Origin: JADFOJ01 sp041580235
Lineage (GTDB): Bacteria; Planctomycetota; Phycisphaerae; Phycisphaerales; SM1A02
Direction: 5' to 3'
Assembly: GCA_041580235.1 (NCBI GenBank)
Contig: JBFGEG010000002.1
Span: 20,067 to 84,066, forward strand
DNA length: 64,000 nucleotides
A program made the translations under genes and the position numbers. The notes under the pieces were generated by a model. It searched no databases and was not told the origin of the DNA. It was given only the letters and a program-made list of their open reading frames with translations. This document shows, piece after piece, positions 42,817 to 51,777 of the stretch (within the stretch, counting starts at the first letter, position 1; every line of letters starts with the position of its first letter).

Positions 42817-45006
42817 ATGACGCCACGATGGTCGGTTGCGGCGCTTCCGTTTCTGCTGGCGGCTCCGGTCGCCGGGGACGGTTTCCCGTCACACAACGTC
42901 ACCCTCCTCAGCCATGTTCCGCTGGAGGCGTTCGCCACGAATCCGACCAGCGGCAATGACTGCTGGGGTTACGTGAGCAGCTCCGGTCGGGAGTACGCGC
43001 TGATGGGGCTGCGCACCGCCGTGGGCGTGGTGGAGATCACCAACCCGACGCAGCCCGTGATCATCGCCGAGGTGACGCACTCCAGCAGCAACTGGTGCGA
43101 CATCAAGGTCTACGGCGACCATGCGTATGCCGTCAACGAATCGGGAGGCGGCATCGACGTCATCGATCTGTCGAATGTAGACAACGGTGTCGTCACGCTG
43201 GTGCAGCGGGTGACCGACGGCGGCGTGGATCGGAGCCACAACGTCGCCATCGACGAGGAGTGCGGGTTCCTCTATCTTGCGGGCTCGAACCTGAGCAGCG
43301 GGCGGCTGGTTGCCTTCGACCTCGCAGACCCGGCGAACCCGGTTCTGGCCGGCCAGATGAGCGCGGCCGAGGGCGACTACGTTCACGACGCCCAGATCGT
43401 CTCGTTCACGACCGGGCCCAATGCGGGCAAGCAGATCTGCTTCGCCTCAGTCGGCTCCTTCGGGCTGGACATCTACGACGTGACCGACAAGACCGCAATG
43501 TTCCGGCTCTCGCGGACGTCGTATCCAAACCTGTCGTACGCCCACCAGGCGTGGTTGAGCGAGGATCGGCAGCTCCTGTACCTGAATGACGAGCTCGACA
43601 TGGTCAACGAGACTGTGATCTTCGATGTCTCCGACCTCGGCAACCCGGCGGTCGTCGGCAGCTCCACCTCCGGGCTGACCGCCGGTGATCACAACGTCTA
43701 CGTCCACGACGGGTTCATCTACGAGGCCGAGTATCGGGGCGGGATGCGGGTCTTCGACGCCGCCGATCCGCTGAACCCGGTGCAGGTCGGCTGGTTTGAC
43801 ACGTACCCCGAGGGTGACAACGCCGGCTTCAACGGGGCCTGGAGCGTCTACCCGTTCTTTCCCAGCGGAAACGTCATCATCAGCGACAAGAACCGGGCGC
43901 TGTTCGTGGTGCGGCCCGGGCCCGCCCCCATTGCGTTCTCCTTTCCCGGCGGCGTGCCCGACCTCATCGGTCCCACTGCCCCGGGCTTCGTGATCGAGAT
44001 CGAAAGCCAGGACGGGTTCGTTCTCGATCCGTCGTCGCCGAAGCTGCACCATGACATCGGGGGCGGCTTCGTCGAGACGCCGCTGATTCCGCTCGGCGGC
44101 AGCGCTTACGGCGCCGATTTCGGCGTGCTCGACTGCGCGACCACCGTCCGGTTCTATACGAGCGCGGAGACGACGTCCGGCCTGTCTCTCACCGACCCGC
44201 CCTCGGGGCCGTGCGCGCCGTACATCGCCCTGGTCGGTCTCGACGCGACGGTGCCCTTCGCCGACGACCTGGAAGCCGACAACGGCTGGATCGCCGGCCT
44301 GCCCGGCGACGACGCGATCAGCGGCATCTGGACACGCGTCGATCCCATCGGTACGGCTTCCCAGCCGGAGGACGACCACACGCTTGATCCCGGCGCCGCG
44401 TGCTACGTCACCGGCCAGGGGCCGGAGTTCGGCGGCATCGGCGAGGCCGACGTGGACGAGGGCGCGACGACGCTGCGGACACCCCTTCTCGATCTCACGG
44501 GGGACGGAGAGGCCGTCATCAGCTTCTGGCTGTGGTACTCCAACGACTTTCAGCAGCTCGACGCCGACGAAGGAGCCGGGCCCAGCGAAGATGTGTTCGT
44601 GATCGACATCTCCGGCGACCACGGAGGCTCATGGTCGAATGTCCTGACGATCGGCCCCTCGGGCGACGGAACCACGGGCGGCTGGACGTACTATTCGTTT
44701 CGGGTCGCGGACATCGTCGAGCCCACGGCGGCGATGTACGCGCGGTTCGTCGCCTCCGACGTCGGCAATCTGTCGATCGTCGAGGCGGCGGTGGACGACT
44801 TCACGGCCACACTCGTGACCTGTGCCGAGAGCCTCCCCGGCGACGTCGACGGCGACGGGATCGTGGGCATCATCGACTTCCTTCTCGTGCTCGGCGCGTG
44901 GGGCCCGTGCCCCCGGCCGTGCCCGCCGTGCGCAGCCGACTTCGACGGCGACTGCGTCGTGGGCATCGGGGACTTTCTCATCGTGCTGGGCAGCTGGACG
45001 CCGTAG
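42817..45006 (+). CDS. Choice-of-anchor B exported protein with dockerin-like C-terminus
   Basis: 729 residues. Signal peptide ~1-20. Residues ~25-370 form a propeller-like choice-of-anchor-B module (LMGLRTAVGVVEITNPTQPV; IYDVTDKTAMF; VFDAADPLNPVQVGWFDTYP). An Ig-like segment (~370-460) and a jelly-roll-like module (~470-670, ADDLEADNGWIAG...) follow. The C-terminal ~55 residues are two dockerin-like loops (DGDGIVGIIDFLLVLGAWG and FDGDCVVGIGDFLIVLGSW). Surface-attached or secreted, binding partner unknown. Upstream has a -10 and a good ribosome site. Confidence 0.85.
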   Translation: MTPRWSVAALPFLLAAPVAGDGFPSHNVTLLSHVPLEAFATNPTSGNDCWGYVSSSGREYALMGLRTAVGVVEITNPTQPVIIAEVTHSSSNWCDIKVYGDHAYAVNESGGGIDVIDLSNVDNGVVTLVQRVTDGGVDRSHNVAIDEECGFLYLAGSNLSSGRLVAFDLADPANPVLAGQMSAAEGDYVHDAQIVSFTTGPNAGKQICFASVGSFGLDIYDVTDKTAMFRLSRTSYPNLSYAHQAWLSEDRQLLYLNDELDMVNETVIFDVSDLGNPAVVGSSTSGLTAGDHNVYVHDGFIYEAEYRGGMRVFDAADPLNPVQVGWFDTYPEGDNAGFNGAWSVYPFFPSGNVIISDKNRALFVVRPGPAPIAFSFPGGVPDLIGPTAPGFVIEIESQDGFVLDPSSPKLHHDIGGGFVETPLIPLGGSAYGADFGVLDCATTVRFYTSAETTSGLSLTDPPSGPCAPYIALVGLDATVPFADDLEADNGWIAGLPGDDAISGIWTRVDPIGTASQPEDDHTLDPGAACYVTGQGPEFGGIGEADVDEGATTLRTPLLDLTGDGEAVISFWLWYSNDFQQLDADEGAGPSEDVFVIDISGDHGGSWSNVLTIGPSGDGTTGGWTYYSFRVADIVEPTAAMYARFVASDVGNLSIVEAAVDDFTATLVTCAESLPGDVDGDGIVGIIDFLLVLGAWGPCPRPCPPCAADFDGDCVVGIGDFLIVLGSWTP

Positions 45007-45019
45007 AGCCGCCTCGACG

Positions 45020-45331
45020 TCAGGTCTCGGCGCGGCCGCGGTCGTTGGTCTCGTCGGACAGTTTGCGAAGCCGGGCAAGGACGATCGAGGCCGTCTCGCG
45101 GCACGCGGGGTCCTTCAGCGCCGACGTCAGCGCGACGGACCAGATGTCCAGCGATGCCTCGACGCCGTCCCCCTCGTCCCGCAGCTCGCGGATCTCGTCC
45201 AGCCAGGGCGCCGCGAGGCCCTCGCACAGGCGGTGCCAAAGGGCTTCGGCCGCCCGGTCCGCGGGTCGGGTGATGGCCACCGGCTCCCAGCCCGCCGTCG
45301 TGCCCTGGGATCTTGGTGACGGGGTGGCCAT
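45020..45331 (-). CDS. Small hypothetical protein
   Basis: 103 residues from ATG 45331. Helical, charged, no signal peptide. Amphipathic segment (AAEALWHRLCEGLAAPWLDE) at ~30-50. Convergent with the dockerin gene, with a 13-bp gap. Longer upstream extension is not protein-like. Family not recognised; it could be a false ORF in this GC-rich DNA. Confidence 0.4.
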   Translation of the reverse strand: MATPSPRSQGTTAGWEPVAITRPADRAAEALWHRLCEGLAAPWLDEIRELRDEGDGVEASLDIWSVALTSALKDPACRETASIVLARLRKLSDETNDRGRAET

Positions 45332-45607
45332 CGCTGTCCTGTCATCGGAAGGACCGCGCACCGCAGACCAGAAAACGTCGTCACCACCCGCGGCGACCCG
45401 GCAAGCCCCGGTCCCCGACCAGGTGTGATGCGTTGCCCGGGCTGCCCGGGCGGATCGATCGGGGCTCCTGCCCCGTCTTGAGGAGGTCACGCGATCGACG
45501 TGTTGGCAGTGAGGTGGGCCGGAATCGCCTTGGAGCCGCCGCGGCGAATCGTAAAGTTGGTGCAGCGGAGGCCCCGCTCGTTTCAACCGAAGATAAGGAA
45601 TGGTGCG

Positions 45608-46507
45608 ATGAAGGCACAGTGGACGTTGAGACTCTTCGCGGTGATGGGCTTGTGCTGCGGCCAGGCCGCCCTGGCGGCGAGCCCGCCCGATGAGACCACG
45701 ATCGACGAGATCGTCATGTACGCCGTCGAGTCGTCGAGCCCGGCCCGGCTCATGCGGTACTTCTTCATGTCGGACGTCTTCGTGCCGATCGGAGAGGTCT
45801 GGACCACGACCGGTCTTGCCGTCGATGACGTCGAGGCGCTGTCCTGGGTCGGGCAGGGACCGTACAAGGGTCTGTACGGTATCGCCACTGAGGGCGCGAC
45901 CGAGCAGTACCTGACCCGGATCAACCCGCTCACCGCCGAGGCGACTGTTTATGGGTCAAACCTCGGCGGCCAGAAGATCACGGGCATGATCGCCGACTAC
46001 GACGCCACCCTTGGCGAGTGGTTCCTGCTCGCTTCGGACGCCGGCGGCAAGCTGAGACGGATCAACGTGGCCAACGGCAACGCCGAGACCGTCGCCAACG
46101 TGGGCCACGACTTTGAGGGGCTGGCCCGGAACTCTGACGGCGTCATCTACGCCAACACCCGCACCCGCCTCTACCGGCTCGATCCGATCGTGGGCCACCA
46201 GTACGACGTGGTGGAGATCGGCCCGCTGGGACTCTCCAAGGCCGAATCGCTGGAGTTCGCATTCGGCAACGCGGCCCCACCCGTCGATGTCCCCGGCGTG
46301 GACGAGAGCTGGACCGAGTTCGGCGTCCTGTTCGTCTTCGACGACAACACCAACCAGTTCGGAATTCTCAATCCCAACACCGCTGAGTTTCAGCAGTACC
46401 TGGTCGAAGGCTCGCCGAGCACCTTCAGCAACCAGGACGCCGAGGGGATGATCTTCGTCACCACGATCAACGACCCGCTCTACGGGAGCATCGACGGGTT
46501 CGATTGA
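45608..46507 (+). CDS. Exported beta-propeller-like protein
   Basis: 299 residues. Signal peptide ~1-24 (LRLFAVMGLCCGQAALAASPP). The rest has repeated beta-blade patterns (YGIATEGATEQYLTRINPLT; LLASDAGGKLRRINVANGNA; IYANTRTRLYRLDPIVGHQY), like NHL/DUF4394-type six-blade propellers. An AAGGAA ribosome site lies about 7 bases before the ATG. Function unknown, periplasmic or surface. No anchoring domain. Confidence 0.7.
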   Translation: MKAQWTLRLFAVMGLCCGQAALAASPPDETTIDEIVMYAVESSSPARLMRYFFMSDVFVPIGEVWTTTGLAVDDVEALSWVGQGPYKGLYGIATEGATEQYLTRINPLTAEATVYGSNLGGQKITGMIADYDATLGEWFLLASDAGGKLRRINVANGNAETVANVGHDFEGLARNSDGVIYANTRTRLYRLDPIVGHQYDVVEIGPLGLSKAESLEFAFGNAAPPVDVPGVDESWTEFGVLFVFDDNTNQFGILNPNTAEFQQYLVEGSPSTFSNQDAEGMIFVTTINDPLYGSIDGFD

Positions 46508-46535
46508 GACGACTCCGCCGAGCCGGACGCCCGCG

Positions 46536-48092
46536 CTAGCGGGAAGCGGCCGGCTGCTCACCGTACTTGCGGTAGTGCAGCTCCCGCGCGCTTTGCACCC
46601 AGTTGTCCTTTCGAATGCGATTGGGAAAGGACGCCAGCTTGGCCTGGACCCGATCCACGTCCTGCTCGTTCCAGTTCGCGATCTGCCGGTAGGTGGTGAC
46701 ATTGAGGCCGTGAAGCACGCCCTCCAGGACCCGGCCGATGCCGTGGATCTTCTTGAGGTCGTCGGCCCGGCCCGCATCGGCCATCCCCGTCCAGCCGGTG
46801 GTCTCGACCACGGGCGGGCCGGGCTCCGGCCGGCGCGGGGCCGGTGGGGGCGTCTGCGATCCGATCAGTGTCTTGAGCCGAGCGATCTCGCGATCGCGCT
46901 CCGCAATCGTTCGACGGTGCTGGGCCTCCGATCCGCTCAACCTGGACAGCTCCCCTTGCGCCGTCGTCGCCCTGGCGTGCGATGCCTCCAGTTGTGACCT
47001 GAGGCCGGAGATCTCCGTGTCCCTGGACTTCACCGCGGCGTCAAAGCTCGAGGTGTCGGCCCGGAAGCGGTCGTTCTCGCCCTTCAGGGCGTCGAGTCGG
47101 GCGCTGCGATCCGCGAGCTCCCGGCGGAGCGACGCCAGCTCTGCATCGTGCCCGGCAATCCGATCCTGCAGAGTCTTGACGGCTGAATCGCGCTGCTGCA
47201 CGGTGCCTTCGAGAACGCGGATGCGATCGTCCCGATCGCCGATGCTCTTGGCCTGCGACCGGTCACGGCTCTCCAGGTCGGACAGACGCCCGCGGAGATC
47301 AGCAAGCCCCTTGTCCTGCCGGCTCACGTCGCCTTCGAGCTCCCGGATCCGCTCATCCCGCTCGCGGAGGACGCCCTCGAGTGTTCCGTAGCTGCGGTCA
47401 CGGTCGGCGAGCTTCGCCTCCAGGTCGCGGACGGCGCCGTCCCGCTCCTTGACGTCACCTTCGAGAGCGTTGATCCGCTTCTGCTGCTCACTCGTTGTGG
47501 CCTCCAGCGTTCGGGCCGCTCGCTCACGCTCCGCAAAGCCGGCCTGAAGATCGTCGATCCTCTTGTTGCGTTCCTGGAGGCTGCCTTCCAGCGCGCGGGC
47601 CCGATCGTCGCGCTTGCCGACGTCGCTCGAGAGGCTCTTGATCCTCGCGTCCCGCTGCCCCAGGTCCGTGTCCAGCTTCGAGATCCGCGACTGGTGCTCG
47701 CCGAGCTCGCGGCCGAGTCGCTCCACCTCGGACTGCCTCGTGCCGAGATCGGCCTGCATCGTCCGGATGCTCTCTTCCCGCTGCCGGAGCTCGGCCTCCA
47801 GGCCCTGGTATCGCCGATCCTGTTCGCCGATGGCGCTGCGGGCCTCGTCAAGCTCGGCTCCGGTGCGACCCAGCTCTTTGCGAACGGTCTCGATCTCCGA
47901 CTCGGTCTCTCCCAGCCGCCCCTGAAGCCCGTGGAGCTGGTGCTGGTTGTCGGCGAGACGCTGCGCGTAGCTCTCGCGGACCTCGGTGATCTGGCGTTTG
48001 GCGCTGCCCCTCGTGAAGAGCCAGCCGAACAAGAGGCCGATGAGGGCGGCTCCGATGAGCCAGCCGAGGATCTCCAGTGCGACGTAGAACAT
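46536..48092 (-). CDS. Membrane-anchored coiled-coil protein with helix-hairpin-helix-like end
   Basis: 518 residues. One membrane helix near the N-terminus (LEILGWLIGAALIGLLFGWLF, ~7-27). Residues ~35-410 are a heptad-rich coiled coil with repeats like LRQREESIRTMQADLGTRQS and RERDERIRELEGDVSRQDKG. The last ~75 residues hold a KKIHGIGRVLEGVLHGLNV hairpin-type domain (DUF4332/NuoE C-terminal-like). Cytosolic side would carry the coiled coil. Starts 20 bp after the BON gene stop, so cotranscribed. May link envelope to a cytosolic partner (inference). Confidence 0.75.
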   Translation of the reverse strand: MFYVALEILGWLIGAALIGLLFGWLFTRGSAKRQITEVRESYAQRLADNQHQLHGLQGRLGETESEIETVRKELGRTGAELDEARSAIGEQDRRYQGLEAELRQREESIRTMQADLGTRQSEVERLGRELGEHQSRISKLDTDLGQRDARIKSLSSDVGKRDDRARALEGSLQERNKRIDDLQAGFAERERAARTLEATTSEQQKRINALEGDVKERDGAVRDLEAKLADRDRSYGTLEGVLRERDERIRELEGDVSRQDKGLADLRGRLSDLESRDRSQAKSIGDRDDRIRVLEGTVQQRDSAVKTLQDRIAGHDAELASLRRELADRSARLDALKGENDRFRADTSSFDAAVKSRDTEISGLRSQLEASHARATTAQGELSRLSGSEAQHRRTIAERDREIARLKTLIGSQTPPPAPRRPEPGPPVVETTGWTGMADAGRADDLKKIHGIGRVLEGVLHGLNVTTYRQIANWNEQDVDRVQAKLASFPNRIRKDNWVQSARELHYRKYGEQPAASR

Positions 48093-48112
48093 GACGTGTG
48101 CTCACTTGCTTG

Positions 48113-48415
48113 CTAGGGAGTGGAGGCCCCTGTCACCGGGGGCTCGAGACGGTTGATCACTTTTCGGACACCGCGCTGCTCGGCGACGATGCGCCGGGCC
48201 TGCTGCGACAGCTCGGCGGACGCGATCGGACCACTCAGCGTCGCATCACGTCCGTCAAAGGAGAGCCCCTCGATCGAGATGCCGCTGCCGCGGAGGGCCG
48301 TCCGGCAGCGGAGGTTCAAGTCGTCCTCGACCTTCGGGATCATGACGAACATGCACATGACGGCGTAGACAGCCAACACGGCGACCGCCACCAGCACGAG
48401 ACCCCTGTTGTTCAT
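48113..48415 (-). CDS. BON-domain membrane protein
   Basis: 100 residues. One N-terminal hydrophobic helix (LVLVAVAVLAVYAVMCMFVM) anchors a ~60-residue BON domain (LRGSGISIEGLSFDGRDATLSG; RGVRKVINRLEPP). BON domains bind phospholipid or peptidoglycan-associated partners in the periplasm. Paired with the coiled-coil gene downstream on the same strand. Confidence 0.75.
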   Translation of the reverse strand: MNNRGLVLVAVAVLAVYAVMCMFVMIPKVEDDLNLRCRTALRGSGISIEGLSFDGRDATLSGPIASAELSQQARRIVAEQRGVRKVINRLEPPVTGASTP

Positions 48416-48822
48416 CTGAGGTGCACTCCAAGTACGACAGCGCCGCCAGAGCCGCAGATTGGACGAGGTCCAACCGGCGGCTCGATTGATTTCTCTGCCA
48501 AGCGTCCTGCTGCGGACCGGTTTGGCCGAGGCCCGGTCGTCAGGAGACCCGCCTCCGGTCGCGTGATTCCCTTACAACGTGCATTCTGCCGCATGGTCGT
48601 GAGACCCGTCAAGGTCGCGTGACACGGCGCCGCGGGCCCGATGACGTCCATAACGTGAGTCTCCTCAGGCGGTTCCGTGCTGATCGGCGGGCGGGTGGCC
48701 TCCGGGATCGCCCAGATTGCACAACCCGTCGGCGTCGGGTGATGCCGCTGATGTGATGCGGCACCCCCGTCGATAAACGGCCATGTCCATACCGGAGGCG
48801 AAGCTCGCCGGAGGATGAGCTC
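48416..48822. other. 407-bp divergent intergenic region
   Basis: Lies between the BON gene (minus) and the triplicated-domain gene (plus). It holds a ribosome site GGAGG at 48810-48814 for the plus-strand gene, a weak hairpin near 48734, and two copies of GGTCGCGTGA (48557 and 48613) that may be operator repeats. No gene or RNA recognised. Confidence 0.35.
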
Positions 48823-49824
48823 ATGCCCGTTCAGTGCCTTGTCGCATCGGTTGTCCTGCTGAGTCTGGTCGTCGCGCCGGCGTCCGCCTGCGAGCAGGAG
48901 CCGCAGCCCCCGCCGGCCTGTAAGCCACCCGTGGGCTGCCTCACGCCGCCGCAGTCCTCTCATGACCGGGGCGTCGCCGATGCGCGGCTCGACCTCGCGC
49001 GGGGGATCCTGAAGCTCAAGACGTACGGCCCGGCGTCGACGCCGGTGGAAGTGGCCAGGGTCGAGCTGCTCGCAACGCGCTTCGGCGTTCAGCACGAAAT
49101 CATCGGAGACGGCCTGCAGGCTTCGCCGGAGCTCGCGGCGTATGCCGAGGCGTACAACGCGTGCATCACCCAGGCGATCGAGTCCCGGCACGGTGCGGGC
49201 AGCCTTGAGGCCGTGACCGCCGAGGCGCTGCTCCTGGAGGAGATCAGGCTTCTGATCGGCCCGGACGGCGGCCGCGAGATCGACAAAGCAGCCGCCGAGG
49301 CCGCTGCCGCCGATCTGACCGCGGGTCGCAGGAGACTGTTCAGGATCGGCTCCGCCACGGGGATCGACGCCGTTCACGACGAGCTCCTGCACCGCAGGCT
49401 TCGCGTGGAAACGGCGGTCCTGCACCGTCCGGATCGCGACATCCGCCGCTTCGCCCGCATCTACAACGAGAAGATGAGGCCGGCGCTCGTCGCCCGGTGC
49501 GGCCCGCAGGAGTGGCGCCGCGTGGTCGAGGCCGCGGTCGTCGAGGCGGCCCGACGCGACATCGCCGCGGGCACCCTTCAGGTGGTGATCTACGGCGTGC
49601 CGGCCCCCGCTGACCTGGAGTATGAGCAGCTCCTGAACGCCCGCTTCGGCATCGAGGTCGAGCTCGGCGGATGCATCCTGCCCGACGAGTACGACCGTGG
49701 CCCGTATGACCGGGCCATGCGGCAGGAGATCGAGCGCCGTTTCGGCGAGGGGGTGCTGGAAAGGACACAACAGGAGGCTCGTCGCCTGGTCGAGCGCCGC
49801 GGGGACGACCCCGGCGGCGTCTGA
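48823..49824 (+). CDS. Exported protein with a triplicated ~80-105 residue unit
   Basis: 333 residues. Signal peptide ~1-22, then a Cys/Pro-rich linker. Three related units are visible: ARLDLARGILKLKTYG (54-69), AAADLTAGRRRLFRIG (161-176) and ARRDIAAGTLQVVIYG (243-258), each followed by a [EQ]LL..RFG-like stretch (81-88, 187-194, 269-276) and a Tyr-containing helix start (111, 214, 295). The unit is ~80-107 residues long. I do not recognise the family. No catalytic motif. GGAGG lies 8 bases before the ATG. Confidence 0.7.
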   Translation: MPVQCLVASVVLLSLVVAPASACEQEPQPPPACKPPVGCLTPPQSSHDRGVADARLDLARGILKLKTYGPASTPVEVARVELLATRFGVQHEIIGDGLQASPELAAYAEAYNACITQAIESRHGAGSLEAVTAEALLLEEIRLLIGPDGGREIDKAAAEAAAADLTAGRRRLFRIGSATGIDAVHDELLHRRLRVETAVLHRPDRDIRRFARIYNEKMRPALVARCGPQEWRRVVEAAVVEAARRDIAAGTLQVVIYGVPAPADLEYEQLLNARFGIEVELGGCILPDEYDRGPYDRAMRQEIERRFGEGVLERTQQEARRLVERRGDDPGGV

Positions 49825-49834
49825 TCGCACGACG

Positions 49835-50137
49835 TCACGACCGGGTCATCAGGATCGTGGCTGCCATCAGGTCGTCCATGGGCTCCACGAACAGCCGGGG
49901 GCTCCGTCCCGGCCGAGGCTCGAGACCCAGCCGCTGCTCCTGCCGCGGGGTCAGCCGGTGCACGAGTTGCGCCTCCAGCAGGTGATCCATCGCCACCCGT
50001 GTCCCCGCCCCGGTCATGTCGAGCGCCGGTGAATCATCAAGGTCGCAATCGACGTCGATGACGCCGGGCTCACCGCTCGCCCACGCCTTGTCTCTCATGG
50101 CGAAGAATAGACGGCAACTGTCGAACGGCTGGGTCAT
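49835..50137 (-). CDS. Small hypothetical protein
   Basis: 100 residues, cytosolic. Upstream on the minus strand are a -10 TATAAT (50171-50176) and a GGAGG ribosome site 5 bases from the ATG, which support translation. The protein has a mixed sequence with Met-Asp-rich segments (MDHLLEAQLVHRLTPRQEQR). Family not recognised. It sits 10 bp from the convergent gene. Confidence 0.55.
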   Translation of the reverse strand: MTQPFDSCRLFFAMRDKAWASGEPGVIDVDCDLDDSPALDMTGAGTRVAMDHLLEAQLVHRLTPRQEQRLGLEPRPGRSPRLFVEPMDDLMAATILMTRS

Positions 50138-50170
50138 CGCAACCTCCGTAAACAGGATAAACTAGTCCGG

Positions 50171-50176
50171 ATTATA
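50171..50176 (-). promoter_or_regulatory. -10 TATAAT before the 100-residue gene
   Basis: A perfect TATAAT on the minus strand, 33 bases before the ATG at 50137, followed by GGAGG. The -35 region is unclear. Confidence 0.5.
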
Positions 50177-50220
50177 CCGGCCTCCGTCGGCGCCGATACC
50201 CGGAGACGGCCCTGATCTCG

Positions 50221-51246
50221 TCAGGACGATCCGGCCGCAGGGCGCACCCGGCCGGCCATGCCGCGGGTGAAATGCACGTCGCCCTGGTTGTCCACGATCA
50301 GGGCCTCGACGCCCGTCCACGCCTCGGCCACGGCCAGTCCCCGCTCGGTGCCCAGGATCATGAGGGCCGTGGAGAGGGCGTCGGCGAGCGTGGCATCCGC
50401 GCAGATCACGGTGACGCTGCGTACACCCCGGCTCGGCCGGCCTGTGCGCGGATCGAGCACGTGGTGGTAGCGGATCCCCTCGTGGATGAAGTATCGCTCG
50501 TAATCACCGCTGGTGGAGATACTGGTGTCCGTCGCCTCCACGAAGGTGAAGTAGTCACTCGGTGCGCCGCGCGGGTCGCGCACACCGATACGCCAGGGCC
50601 GGTCGCCGCGACGGCCGCCGACCATCATCTGCCCCGCGGCCGAGATCAGGTAGCTGTCGATTCCGCGGTCGCGCAAGGCCCGGGCGGAGACGTCCAACGC
50701 GTAGCCCTTGGCGATGCCGCCGAGTCCGATGAGCATTCCTTCCCGCGGCAGATAGACCGTTGCCGCCTCATCGTCGATCTCGACGCGGCGAAAGTCGACC
50801 AGCGTTCTCCGTTGCTCGATCGCCGAGTCGCTGGGAACCTGCGGCTGCTCGGTCGTGAAGTCCCACAGCCCCCACAGCGCCGCCCAGGTGACGTCAAACG
50901 CGCCGTCCGTGCGCCGACCGATCTCGAGACTTCGCCTGATCACGCCCCGCAGGTCGTCGGGGACGGCGACGGGGTGTCGGCCCGCGGCCTTGTTGACCGC
51001 CGACAGCGGGGACGAGTCCTTCCACTCGCTCATGGTCGCGTCCACCTCGCGGAAGATCGCGAAGACGACGTCCGCGGCCTCCCGGGCCACCGGCTCCGGG
51101 GCTGTCACCGTGATCGGCGAGGCCATGATCCGGGCCGTCAACGAGACGAATTGCGGCTCGTCGCGGCTGCGGGCCGCTCGGTACCACAGCAGCGCCAGCA
51201 GCCCCGCCACCAGGATCGCGGCGAGCAGGAGCGATCGGCGGCTCAT
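50221..51246 (-). CDS. apbE: FAD:protein FMN transferase
   Basis: 341 residues from ATG 51246 (51255 and 51258 are alternatives). Signal peptide or N-terminal anchor ~1-22. ApbE features: RIMASPITVTA, DATMSEWKDSSPLSAVNKAA, GAFDVTWAALWGLWDF, LIGLGGIAKGYALDVSAR (typical of ApbE's GGIAKGYAVD), and RYHHVLDPRTGRPSRGVRSV. ApbE transfers FMN from FAD onto Thr of RnfG/RnfD and NqrB/C in the periplasm, using Mg2+. The Rnf operon starts ~6 kb away. Confidence 0.88.
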   Translation of the reverse strand: MSRRSLLLAAILVAGLLALLWYRAARSRDEPQFVSLTARIMASPITVTAPEPVAREAADVVFAIFREVDATMSEWKDSSPLSAVNKAAGRHPVAVPDDLRGVIRRSLEIGRRTDGAFDVTWAALWGLWDFTTEQPQVPSDSAIEQRRTLVDFRRVEIDDEAATVYLPREGMLIGLGGIAKGYALDVSARALRDRGIDSYLISAAGQMMVGGRRGDRPWRIGVRDPRGAPSDYFTFVEATDTSISTSGDYERYFIHEGIRYHHVLDPRTGRPSRGVRSVTVICADATLADALSTALMILGTERGLAVAEAWTGVEALIVDNQGDVHFTRGMAGRVRPAAGSS

Positions 51247-51253
51247 GGGACCC

Positions 51254-51259
51254 ATCATA
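51254..51259 (-). promoter_or_regulatory. -10-like TATGAT before apbE
   Basis: TATGAT on the minus strand ends 7 bases before ATG 51246, with no ribosome site between, so apbE may be leaderless. It overlaps the alternative ATGs at 51255-51258, which would then be excluded. Confidence 0.4.
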
Positions 51260-51378
51260 CGGCCGCCGCCGCGCGGGAAACGCCGTTCGGCCTCGAGACG
51301 TTGAAATGGACGTGCCGTCTTGTCGATGAACAGAAACGGAAGCAACAGTGCGTCCCGCGTTATCGGTCCGGAGTGGTC

Positions 51379-51777
51379 GTGCAGGAATCCCGACGAGACA
51401 AACGCAGCGGCTCGGCGGCCGTGGCCCTGATCGTGGTCCTGATCATTCTGGACCTGATTATCGTCGGGCTGGTGCTCAGCAGCAGCCGCGACCACAACCT
51501 CACCCTCATGCGTGTCGAGACGATTCAGGCGTTCTACGCCGCCGAAGCGGGGATGAACATGTCCATCAAGGAGCTGATGGAGGACAACGACCATGACACC
51601 GACGGGGTCATCGGGACGATCTCCGACGACTCGAACGACGCCACCGATCCCGACATCGGTGCGGGGCAGGTCGTCGTCTTCTCGACGGCCGATACGCCAC
51701 TGGTCGGGCAGACAACGCTCACCAGCCGGGGTCGCACCGGCAACGCCCGCCGGGACCTTCAGGGCGTGTTGGAGTAG
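51379..51777 (+). CDS. Pilin-like (PilX-type) membrane protein
   Basis: 132 residues from GTG 51379, with GGAG 6 bases upstream. A hydrophobic helix (GSAAVALIVVLIILDLIIVG) at ~12-32 is followed by ETIQAFYAAEAGMNMSIKEL, the ~AF.AAEAG signature of PilX N-terminal / minor-pilin-like proteins. The C-terminal part has Asp/Asn-rich loops. No prepilin-peptidase site with Gly-Phe is evident, so type IV pilin processing is unproven. May assist surface export of the large protein 208 bp downstream (inference). Confidence 0.6.
   Translation: MQESRRDKRSGSAAVALIVVLIILDLIIVGLVLSSSRDHNLTLMRVETIQAFYAAEAGMNMSIKELMEDNDHDTDGVIGTISDDSNDATDPDIGAGQVVVFSTADTPLVGQTTLTSRGRTGNARRDLQGVLE

Noticed and set aside
48557..48622. 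Two copies of GGTCGCGTGA
   Set aside because: A 10-base direct repeat in GC-rich DNA is not unlikely by chance, and no similar third copy was seen. Kept only as a note in the intergenic entry.
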